A DNA stretch of 50,552 nt from Micromonospora endolithica (GTDB lineage: Bacteria > Actinomycetota > Actinomycetes > Mycobacteriales > Micromonosporaceae): contig NZ_RBAK01000023.1 in the NCBI RefSeq assembly GCF_003626595.1, positions 1 to 50,552 of the forward strand, in the 5' to 3' direction. Below, piece after piece: positions 31,363 to 38,187 of this stretch. Position numbers and translations under genes: made by a program. How positions within the stretch are numbered: the first letter of the stretch is position 1; every line of letters starts with the position of its first letter. The notes under the pieces were generated by a model that made no database searches, had not been told where the DNA came from, and saw only the letters and a program-made list of their open reading frames with translations.

Positions 31363-31396
31363 CGCGCGTTTCGAGCGGTCGCGCGTTTAGAGTGGC
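31363..31396 (+). promoter_or_regulatory. Tandem 17-bp direct repeat over a candidate promoter
   Basis: CGCGCGTTTnGAGnGG is present twice, at 31363-31379 and 31380-31396, differing at a few bases. The second copy contains TAGAGT (31388-31393), a TAnnnT-type -10 that would give a leader of about 35 bases to the HD gene. The repeat may be an operator. Confidence 0.4.
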
Positions 31397-31433
31397 GATC
31401 GCCCAGCCCCGGTCGACACCCGCAGGGGAGGCC

Positions 31434-32075
31434 GTGTCCGTTCACCCGCCGCGCCCCGCCCTACCGGTCGAGCGTCTCGACGGCATCCCGACCGACGGTG
31501 AGATACGCACCCTGCACGAGACGTACGCACCCAGTCAGGACGCCTTCGATCTCGTCCACACTCACTGTCAGATCGTCTGGAGAATCGCCGAACAGCTTCT
31601 CCACGAACGGGATCACGACCTCGACACCGACCTCGTCCGGGCCGGCTGCCTCCTGCACGACATCGGCGTCTACCTCCTGTACGGCCCGTCTGGTGTGCTC
31701 GACCACGGCAACTATGTCCAGCACGGCGTGCTCGGCCACCAGTTGCTGATCGAGCAGGGTGTGCCCGAGCGGATCCGACGGTTCTGCTCCCACCACACGG
31801 GGATGGGATTGAGCCGCGAGGACGTGCTGCGGCAGGGCCTGCCGATACCGGTCGACGACTACCTCGCCGAAACCGACGAGGAGCGTCTCGTCATGTACGC
31901 CGACAAGTTCCACAGCAAGACGAACCCACCGGTGTTCCTGACGGCTACCACGTACCGGGGTCGGGTAAGGCGCTTCGGGGAGGACAAGGTGACCAGGTTC
32001 GACGCGCTGGTGGAGAAGTTCGGCGAGCCACGCCTCGACCCGCTGGCCGCCGAATACGGTCAGCGGGTGTCCTGA
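31434..32075 (+). CDS. HD-domain phosphohydrolase-like protein
   Basis: A 213-aa protein with GTG start and AGGGGAG four bases upstream. It shows the HD metal-binding pattern: H42/H44 (VHTHCQIVW), the HD pair at 75-76 (CLLHDIGVY), further histidines in QHGVLGHQLL, and HHTGMG at 120-125. HD proteins hydrolyse phosphate esters, often of nucleotides; the substrate is not evident. The C-terminal segment FHSKTNPPVFLTATTYRGRV is typical of small uncharacterised HD hydrolases. It is the last clearly housekeeping-like gene before the toxin locus. Confidence 0.9.
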   Translation: MSVHPPRPALPVERLDGIPTDGEIRTLHETYAPSQDAFDLVHTHCQIVWRIAEQLLHERDHDLDTDLVRAGCLLHDIGVYLLYGPSGVLDHGNYVQHGVLGHQLLIEQGVPERIRRFCSHHTGMGLSREDVLRQGLPIPVDDYLAETDEERLVMYADKFHSKTNPPVFLTATTYRGRVRRFGEDKVTRFDALVEKFGEPRLDPLAAEYGQRVS

Positions 32076-32262
32076 GGACCAGGCCACGCCAGAGTTCGAC
32101 CGTCGCGGTCCCGCCATCGACCTCACGACGTCGCTCTCCGAAGAGTTCGTCCCAGCCGTCCGTCAATCGTCCTGAGCCGCTCAATCCCAGGGCACGCCGC
32201 AGTTCGTTCAGGACCGGCCCCACTTCGCCGGTCAACCTGATCGGGAGTCCGCCCGCTCCCAG
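32076..32262 (-). pseudogene. Coding-like remnant beyond the toxin locus
   Basis: On the minus strand a stretch reads LPIRLTGEVGPVLNELRRAL followed by GRLTDGWDELFGERRREVDG, with protein-like composition and G-rich first codon positions. It lacks a credible start (only a TTG), is closed by a stop just upstream, and runs antisense into the HD gene. It looks like the leftover of a gene, possibly an old immunity or toxin cassette. The identity is unknown. Confidence 0.25.
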
Positions 32263-32321
32263 TCAGTTACCGTGCCCGTCGGAAGTGCTGGCCCGCTTCG
32301 AACCAACCAGACGCGAATGCG

Positions 32322-32360
32322 TTATGTCAGCGAGAAATAATTATGTCAGAGAGACATGTT
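32322..32360. repeat. A+T-rich direct repeat TTATGTCAG
   Basis: TTATGTCAG followed by a GAGA-rich segment occurs at 32322-32330 and 32341-32349, 19 bases apart, in the most A+T-rich patch of this region (GAAATAATTATG). It lies at the 3' edge of the orphan reading frame and may mark a past recombination junction. Confidence 0.35.
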
Positions 32361-32593
32361 GCGTCGGCGAATCGTGCCGCCCGAGTATCCGGTGAGTCGG
32401 CGCCGGCCGGGCGGTGCGGGACCCAGCCAGGTGGGGTTGCCAGAACGAGCCCGTACCGATGCAGTTCGTCGTACGCGCGTCTGGGAATCAGGCGCGCAAT
32501 GTTCGTCTCATGGTCCCCTATGTCCCGCTCCACGCTGCTCAGGCCCGTCTCCGGGGACGTCTCGGCCGAGGGACGGATCCGCGGCGGTGTCAC
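32327..32593 (-). CDS. Orphan hypothetical reading frame after the immunity gene
   Basis: An 88-codon frame from a GTG with no ribosome site. It overlaps the end of the putative immunity gene in another frame. The middle part (IARLIPRRAYDELHRYGLVL, then ATPPGWVPHRPAGADSPD) looks like real protein, but codon third positions are looser than in neighbouring genes and the frame stops in the A+T-rich repeat. It may be a small gene, a truncated one, or a frameshifted extension. No family recognised. Confidence 0.3.
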   Translation of the reverse strand: MTPPRIRPSAETSPETGLSSVERDIGDHETNIARLIPRRAYDELHRYGLVLATPPGWVPHRPAGADSPDTRAARFADATCLSDIIISR

Positions 32594-32993
32594 CGGCGGC
32601 CAGCAGCGCTTCCTCGAACATGACGAATGTCTTCCGTCTCAGCCCGACGACGAGCGCCTGCTCCATCGAGGTCAATCCCCGGCGCTGCCCCTCCGCCACG
32701 TCCAGGATGGCCCCGATCGTCTCGTAGAGTGCGAAGACCGATCCTTCGCCTTGGACGTGCTCTGCGCGGTCATGCTCCACCCACTGGACGAAATCCTCAC
32801 GGCTTAGCGAACTAACCTCGCCGCCCACGGCGAGCAGGATCTCGTCGATGAGATCATCGGCCGACTCCCAACCTCCGGTTGTGCGGCACAGGCGCCAAGC
32901 CCTGATTTCGCCACCTGCGGCGGAAACCAGCTTGACAGGATTTTTGTAGTAGCTGAAGAACTTCGGCAGCGTCAGAGCCCGATCGTCGCTCAC
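32508..32993 (-). CDS. Putative immunity protein of the RelA/SpoT-tipped toxin
   Basis: A 161-aa soluble protein directly after the toxin gene. GTG 32993 is chosen because GAGGA lies eight bases upstream; ATG 33008 would overlap the toxin by 14 bases. It begins LTLPKFFSYYKNPVKLVSAA and contains TGGWESADDLIDEIL and GEGSVFALYETIGAILDVA. Residues 103-131 (QRRGLTSMEQA...) align without gaps with the toxin's last residues 1412-1440 (QRRSMTSMEEA...), 12 of 29 identical. Position, size and lowered G+C shared with the toxin tip support an immunity role. It could instead be an orphan toxin-tip paralogue. Confidence 0.6.
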   Translation of the reverse strand: MSDDRALTLPKFFSYYKNPVKLVSAAGGEIRAWRLCRTTGGWESADDLIDEILLAVGGEVSSLSREDFVQWVEHDRAEHVQGEGSVFALYETIGAILDVAEGQRRGLTSMEQALVVGLRRKTFVMFEEALLAAGDTAADPSLGRDVPGDGPEQRGAGHRGP

Positions 32994-32994
32994 C

Positions 32995-35900
32995 TTATCG
33001 TTCCTCATGCGTCGAAGCGGCCAGCGCTCGCCGGAACTGATTTCGTTGTTGTACGAGAATGCCGTAGTAGATAGCCTCCTCCATGGAGGTCATACTACGG
33101 CGCTGATCCCTCGTGAACGACTTCAGGTCCCTTCGCACCTGATAGAGCGCGTGCTCCCAGTGAGCCACTTCGTCCACGGCAGCCAAGTGGAGCCTGAGTT
33201 CGGCGATGTGACCATTGCTAGCCCGCACCATCATCAGAATGTCACAGTACCCACTCTCTTGGGGGATGACGAAACGGTCTTCAACTTCTACGACTTCCAC
33301 GTTGGGATCTGCGGCGATGGAACCCAGCACGCTGTACACGTCTGGGATGCTGGTCAGGACAACTGCGGCAGCAGCTAGGTCAGTTAATTGCGAAACATCA
33401 CCGCCGTACTTGTCTACCTTGTCCTCGGCGCGCTTCCTAACCTTGGGCCCAGGACGGCTTACCGCGGTCGCTACAAGACCGGACTCCTGCGCTATGCGTT
33501 GAGCAAGAGCAGTAACTTCGACTTGAGCCCGCGCAGCAGAAACATACAGCCCGTCAAGATAAGCCTTCCGGTACATTGCGTCACCCTTGCGAGTTCTGTC
33601 AAAACCCGGCTGTTTCGCACGTCGCCCGGTCGTCCCGAACCGGCGATGGACGCCCCTCTGCGTTTCGGTAAGGGGAGTGCGCGTGGCGGCCGCCTTGCCT
33701 TCAGTTGTCACGGCCCCTCCTCCCCGTTCAGCAAGGTCGTCGAGAACATCACCGAGCGCGCCGACAGCCCTGTCGTCCCCCGCTAGTCGATGCAGGGTGA
33801 CCGGACGTGTGCTTAGTGACTCGGCGAGTTCGGGGGACCTTAAGAGGACACGCACAAGTTTCGGTTGCCGCAGAAGATCACGCACCAATTCCTTCCCCAG
33901 GCTGCCACCCCGGGGGGAATCGGTTTGCCACGTGCTTTCCAACATCCGTTCGACACGTGCGTCGGAGAGGAGGCGACTGGCCGCTTCGGCGGATTCGTCG
34001 TCAAGTTGCGTAGCCAGTCGACAAAGCGTCGGCTGGGTGAGCACTGTTGCCGCCTCGACCCAGTCCCTCGAGTCTGCCAGCAGCGCCTCCAAGCTGGTGT
34101 GATCGGACGTCTGGTGCCTAGCCGTCGGGGTGGGCTCCGGAGCGGCCGACGAGGGGGAACTAGAGAGCGGCTCGCTGTCGTCAGATGATCCCGATGGCGA
34201 GTCTGTTGCGCCAACGGAGCCCGGGTCGCCCAGCAGGTGTATCCGGTTCAGGTACGGGTCGCCGTACCCCTGGTGTTCGGTAGCCGGTGGGTAGTCCGGC
34301 AGGTCCGGCCGCTGGCTGAACAGCCCGCGTCGCAGACCCGCAAGTGGCATCGGCCGCGCGTCGGCGCCCACGATCAGGACGTCGGCGTCGATCGCGTTCT
34401 CCTTGTCCGGGTAGCCCCGGTGCCGGCCCAACGGCCGGTCGGAGATCTCACCGGACTGCGGGTCGAGGTAGAGCACCGTGCCGTTCTGGTTGAGGGCGAC
34501 CCAGATGTGCGAACCGCCGCCCTCCCACTGGTTGATGACGAACGCGAAGCTGCCATGACCGCCGAGCTTCAACTGGTCGTGCAGGTTCCGGTAGCCGGCG
34601 TCCAGTGCCCGCCGCGGATCGGCCTGCGACGACCGGTCGTACGGGGCGCAGAGGCGCTGGAACCGTCCTCCCGTGACGTCCTCGATCCGGCCCGGACCGT
34701 CCGCCTCCCCGTCCAGCGGGCGGGTGACGTTACCGTTCTCGTACGCGTCGAAGGTCCGGGGAGCAGCCACCCGGGGACGGCCGTGAACCCAGGTGTCGAA
34801 CATCGACAGCGTGCAGTCGAGACAGTTGATGCCCCGGGTCGGATCGGCGGCCGGCCCGCCGTCGTTCATCAGCCGGAACCAGCCGCCCCGGCGCGGATCG
34901 GCGGTCCGGACGACGGTCCCGTCCGCGTGGCGTGGCATCCGCCGCTCCACGTCGGTCTGGTGCAGTGCCAACGGCGGCCGGAGACCACCCCGCACCCCGT
35001 ACCGACGAGACCGGTCGATCGGCGGTGGCACATCGTCACCGGTCAGCGCAGAGCGGTCGCCGGTCTCCACCGCGCCGAGCGTCAGGTCACCGACATCCGT
35101 GTTGATCGGCCGGAAGTCATCCTCCGCCACATCGACGACAGTGGGAGCTGATGCCCCAGCCAGGATGGCGTGGGCGAGGTCCTGCTTGGCGTAGCACTGC
35201 TGTTCCCGGACGCGTCCCTCATGGAGAAACCGGTGGGCGAGAGCATGGTGCCCGGCGTGCACCAACCGGCGGCTCTCCGTGATCAACCACCGGGCCTCGT
35301 CGTAGCCCCGGTCCGCGGCCCTACGCAGACTCGCCGCCTTGTCGTGGCGCCGGTTTTCCTCGTAGTTCGCCCGCTGGAGCTCGTAATGGCCCCGGTAGCG
35401 ACGCCTCTCGAAAGCATCCCGGTCGGCGGCCCACTGGGCGGCGTACCACTCGGGGGTGCGCGGCCGGGGTACTCCGGGCCCGTTCCGCCCGGAGGCGGGG
35501 GTGGCCCCGAAGCCGGTACCGCCGCCGAGGTCATCCACGACGGGACTCCGATGTGACGGCGGGCCGCCGTGCGGCGTGACCGTCTCCGCCGGGTATCGCG
35601 GGTGGGAGGAACCAACAGCTTCCGTCGGTGCGATGCCGGCGGTCGTCGGCAGCGTCGGGACGGTCGTCGCGGTCGGCCCGACAGTCGGCGGCAGGGTCGT
35701 CGGGCCCGCGGTCGCGGTGATCGGGTACGAGGTGCCGCCCGCCACCGTATGACCCGTCGTTCCGCTGGTGCCGAGGGTCGTGGGTGTCCCGTCGACCAGC
35801 GCCGGGACGGATGGGACAGGCGGGCCGATCAGCGTCGTCGTAGCGGATGCGACAGAGGTCAGGGTGGGATCGGCGGCAAGGTGCGGCTGGTCCGGGAGAC

Positions 35901-37338
35901 TCGGCTGAACGTGCGAGGACGTTATCGGAGACTCGTCGGTGGTGGTCGGCGGGCCGGCTTGGGCGGGCACGGAGTGGCCGGCCGCTTCGGATCGGGCACC
36001 GGTTTCCGCCGGAGCGTCGGCACCGTGCCGGCCGGCCTGGCCGAGTTGGGAGGTGCCGGAACCGTCGACCTGGGGCGTGGGCTGTGGGCCCGCAGCGGAT
36101 GATCCGTCGAACGGCCCGGGCGCTTGGGATGGGGCATCGGGCGACCGAGTCGCGGCGGTCAGTTCTGGGCTCGGCAGTGCGGTCGACGGGGCGGTAGCGG
36201 CCACCGGGCCAGGGCCAGCATCCACCAGGTCGGTGCGCGGTGCCGCGGCTCCGACCGACGGCGAGAAGTCCGGAACTGGAGCGCTGTGCAGGGTGGCCGG
36301 TGTGGTGGGGAAGCCGGCCAGGGCGCTCATCCGGCCGTCCAGCTTGGCCTGCAACGCGGCATCGGCCTGCGTCGTGGCGGAGCCCCGCACTCCCGACGCG
36401 GCGGCTCGCGCGGCGTCCTCCAACGACGTCGGTCCCTGACCGGTCGCCAGGCTCGCGGCCTGCTCGGCGAGGACCTCGCCGGTCATCTCCCGACCGACGT
36501 GCTCTCCGATCCGGGCGCCTCGGCCCGTCGCGTGCCGGCCGAGACCGGCCAGCGGGGCGACCGCACCTCCGGCCAGGCCGCCGACCGCCGAGGTGCTGAT
36601 CTCGGTGAGGTCGAGGCCGTGCCGCCGGCCGGTGGAGTTCTGGTACGCCTGGGTGGCGAGATTGACCCCCGCCTCCTCGCTCGCCTCGTAGAGGCCACCG
36701 AGGGCCGCCCGACGGGCCAGCCCGCGCGCGCCTCCCTTGGCAGCTTCCTTGGCGGCCCGCTCGCCGGCCTCCTTGAGTCCCTGCTTGAGCGCCTTCCGCG
36801 CCAGTTGGGCCATGAGTCGCTTGAAGATCTGCTGCACGATGGCCCGGGTGGCGGCGATGGCGGCTGCGGCGGCGGGCGAGGCGGCACCGGCGGTGAGCAC
36901 TGTCGCGACGGCCAGTCCGAGCAGCTCCACGACCAGGATCCCCAGCTCGATCCAGACCTCGAGCTTGGCACCCTCGATGTCGCAGCCGCACTCCTCGACC
37001 AGCCGCCCGAGATCGGTGCTGATGCCGGAGAGCAGGGGCAGCGGCGCCTCGTCGCCCTCGGCGACCCGCCGCCATGCCTCGTCGAAGGCGGCCGCGACCG
37101 TACCGACACCGCCGTAGCCGCTCCTGACCTCGGTGGCGGCGGCGACGGCGTCGGCGTGCGGTCCGGCGAGCGCGGCGGCCACCCCGTACCAACGGTCGGC
37201 CAGTTCCCAGACGGCCCGCTCGTTGCCCTCCGGCCATTCCACCCCGACCACCCAGTCGAGTGCCTCGTAGATCCAACCCGGAAGGTCCCAGGGTGAGAAG
37301 TCGAGGGGGTGCGGGATCGGGCTGGGCAGCACGGTCAT
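32995..37338 (-). CDS. Type VII polymorphic toxin: CpnT-like N-terminus, deamidase, RelA/SpoT-like tip
   Basis: A 1447-aa protein with ATG start and GAGGAG upstream. Residues 1-300 resemble the WXG100-like N-terminal domain of CpnT, with a hydrophobic stretch at 128-168 and Ala-rich helices. Residues 350-625 are a Pro/Thr/Ser linker. Residues 630-730 form a charged helical segment. About 815-1010 is a papain-fold toxin glutamine deamidase, with C839 (GINCLDC), H944 (GGSHIWVALN) and D959 (YLDPQSG). After a Ser/Pro linker (1040-1075) and a helical segment, 1265-1405 is RelA/SpoT-like (GYCDILMMVR, Y1364; NGHIAELRLHL, E1380; HWEHALYQVRRDL). The usual Arg of the D-L-x-R region is Ala here (DLAAAA from D1320). 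G+C drops in the last 1.2 kb. Secretion and toxicity are inferred from architecture. Confidence 0.85.
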   Translation of the reverse strand: MTVLPSPIPHPLDFSPWDLPGWIYEALDWVVGVEWPEGNERAVWELADRWYGVAAALAGPHADAVAAATEVRSGYGGVGTVAAAFDEAWRRVAEGDEAPLPLLSGISTDLGRLVEECGCDIEGAKLEVWIELGILVVELLGLAVATVLTAGAASPAAAAAIAATRAIVQQIFKRLMAQLARKALKQGLKEAGERAAKEAAKGGARGLARRAALGGLYEASEEAGVNLATQAYQNSTGRRHGLDLTEISTSAVGGLAGGAVAPLAGLGRHATGRGARIGEHVGREMTGEVLAEQAASLATGQGPTSLEDAARAAASGVRGSATTQADAALQAKLDGRMSALAGFPTTPATLHSAPVPDFSPSVGAAAPRTDLVDAGPGPVAATAPSTALPSPELTAATRSPDAPSQAPGPFDGSSAAGPQPTPQVDGSGTSQLGQAGRHGADAPAETGARSEAAGHSVPAQAGPPTTTDESPITSSHVQPSLPDQPHLAADPTLTSVASATTTLIGPPVPSVPALVDGTPTTLGTSGTTGHTVAGGTSYPITATAGPTTLPPTVGPTATTVPTLPTTAGIAPTEAVGSSHPRYPAETVTPHGGPPSHRSPVVDDLGGGTGFGATPASGRNGPGVPRPRTPEWYAAQWAADRDAFERRRYRGHYELQRANYEENRRHDKAASLRRAADRGYDEARWLITESRRLVHAGHHALAHRFLHEGRVREQQCYAKQDLAHAILAGASAPTVVDVAEDDFRPINTDVGDLTLGAVETGDRSALTGDDVPPPIDRSRRYGVRGGLRPPLALHQTDVERRMPRHADGTVVRTADPRRGGWFRLMNDGGPAADPTRGINCLDCTLSMFDTWVHGRPRVAAPRTFDAYENGNVTRPLDGEADGPGRIEDVTGGRFQRLCAPYDRSSQADPRRALDAGYRNLHDQLKLGGHGSFAFVINQWEGGGSHIWVALNQNGTVLYLDPQSGEISDRPLGRHRGYPDKENAIDADVLIVGADARPMPLAGLRRGLFSQRPDLPDYPPATEHQGYGDPYLNRIHLLGDPGSVGATDSPSGSSDDSEPLSSSPSSAAPEPTPTARHQTSDHTSLEALLADSRDWVEAATVLTQPTLCRLATQLDDESAEAASRLLSDARVERMLESTWQTDSPRGGSLGKELVRDLLRQPKLVRVLLRSPELAESLSTRPVTLHRLAGDDRAVGALGDVLDDLAERGGGAVTTEGKAAATRTPLTETQRGVHRRFGTTGRRAKQPGFDRTRKGDAMYRKAYLDGLYVSAARAQVEVTALAQRIAQESGLVATAVSRPGPKVRKRAEDKVDKYGGDVSQLTDLAAAAVVLTSIPDVYSVLGSIAADPNVEVVEVEDRFVIPQESGYCDILMMVRASNGHIAELRLHLAAVDEVAHWEHALYQVRRDLKSFTRDQRRSMTSMEEAIYYGILVQQRNQFRRALAASTHEER

Positions 37339-37356
37339 CGCGGGCTCCTCAGCTGG

Positions 37357-37695
37357 TCAGGACTCGGCACGCCGATCGGCCACCCGACCGAAGCGGCCGG
37401 CGTTGGCGACGTCGGTCTCGACGGTGGCCTCGACGGAGCGCACGACGTCTGCGCCGAGGCCGGTCAGGTGCTTTCCCACGCCCTCCCACGCGCGGAGCAC
37501 GGTCTCCTCGAAGCCGCGGTACCGCTGCTCGAAGGCGGTGCCGATCTCGTCCCTACCCCAGGGCCGTTGGGCGCTGGCCGCCGCGATCTCGCCGCCCTCC
37601 TGACGGCGTACCGCACCGATCACCTCGCCCGCCGCCGAGAGGTCCGCGCCGCCACGCCGCGCGCGCTGCGGGTCCAACCACAGCTGCCCGTCCAT
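37357..37695 (-). CDS. WXG100/ESX-type secretion-associated small protein
   Basis: A 112-aa protein between the YbaB-like gene and the toxin. ATG 37695 overlaps the upstream stop by one base; GTG 37698, one codon earlier, is the alternative. It is helical, with LDPQRARRGGADLSAAGEVI and a later helix FEETVLRAWEGVGKHLTGLG, a size and layout typical of WXG-like proteins encoded beside type VII substrates. No exact WXG turn is present. It probably pairs with the toxin N-terminus for export. Confidence 0.7.
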   Translation of the reverse strand: MDGQLWLDPQRARRGGADLSAAGEVIGAVRRQEGGEIAAASAQRPWGRDEIGTAFEQRYRGFEETVLRAWEGVGKHLTGLGADVVRSVEATVETDVANAGRFGRVADRRAES

Positions 37696-38114
37696 CACTC
37701 CCCCCGGCGCAGCGCCGCGTCGGCCCGCCCGAGCAGGGCACCGAAATCACCGGTACGAAGGAAGTCCACCGGCCCCGATCCGCCCGGCAGGTAGGTAGCG
37801 ACCAGTTCCTGCGTGGTCGCCGCCGCCGTGGCGCTGGCTCGGTGCACCGTCTCGGTGATGGTGCGGCTCAGGCCCTTGGCGTCCTGTTTCTGGAAGGCCG
37901 CAGGTGCCACCTCCACGCTGATCAGCTCACCCCGGGCCCCGACCACGGCGGTCACGTGGCCGTCATCCGAGCGTTCGGTCACCCGCAACTCGGCCAACCG
38001 CGCCTGCAACTCGTCCAAACCAGACCGAAGCCGCTGGTACTGCCCGTAGACGTCATCGAACCGCGCGCGCAGCGCACGGTTGGCGTCCCGGTCCACACTC
38101 TCGGCCAACGCCAC
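37695..38114 (-). CDS. YbaB/EbfC family-like protein
   Basis: A 139-aa protein that opens the toxin operon. The annotated GTG (38114) abuts GGGGAGG; a TTG two codons later would have better spacing. The central part GHVTAVVGARGELISVEVAP is the YbaB/EbfC fold signature, preceded by a coiled-coil-prone helix (YGQYQRLRSGLDELQARLAEL). Such genes recur at the head of actinobacterial type VII toxin operons (EspB-like or chaperone-like); true nucleoid binding is doubtful here. Confidence 0.8.
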   Translation of the reverse strand: MALAESVDRDANRALRARFDDVYGQYQRLRSGLDELQARLAELRVTERSDDGHVTAVVGARGELISVEVAPAAFQKQDAKGLSRTITETVHRASATAAATTQELVATYLPGGSGPVDFLRTGDFGALLGRADAALRRGE

Positions 38115-38141
38115 CCTCCCCGGTCACCGTCGGTAGGGCGA

Positions 38142-38181
38142 ACCATACCGGGCGCCACGATCCCGTGGGGTCCGGTAGTTT
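38142..38181. promoter_or_regulatory. Divergent promoters of the toxin and deaminase genes
   Basis: On the minus strand 38147-38142 reads TATGGT, a -10 candidate about 28 bases before the YbaB-like start. On the plus strand 38176-38181 reads TAGTTT, seven bases before the GTG of the deaminase gene, which has no ribosome site and so is probably leaderless. The two operons share this 73-base region. Confidence 0.4.
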
Positions 38182-38187
38182 CAGGGC

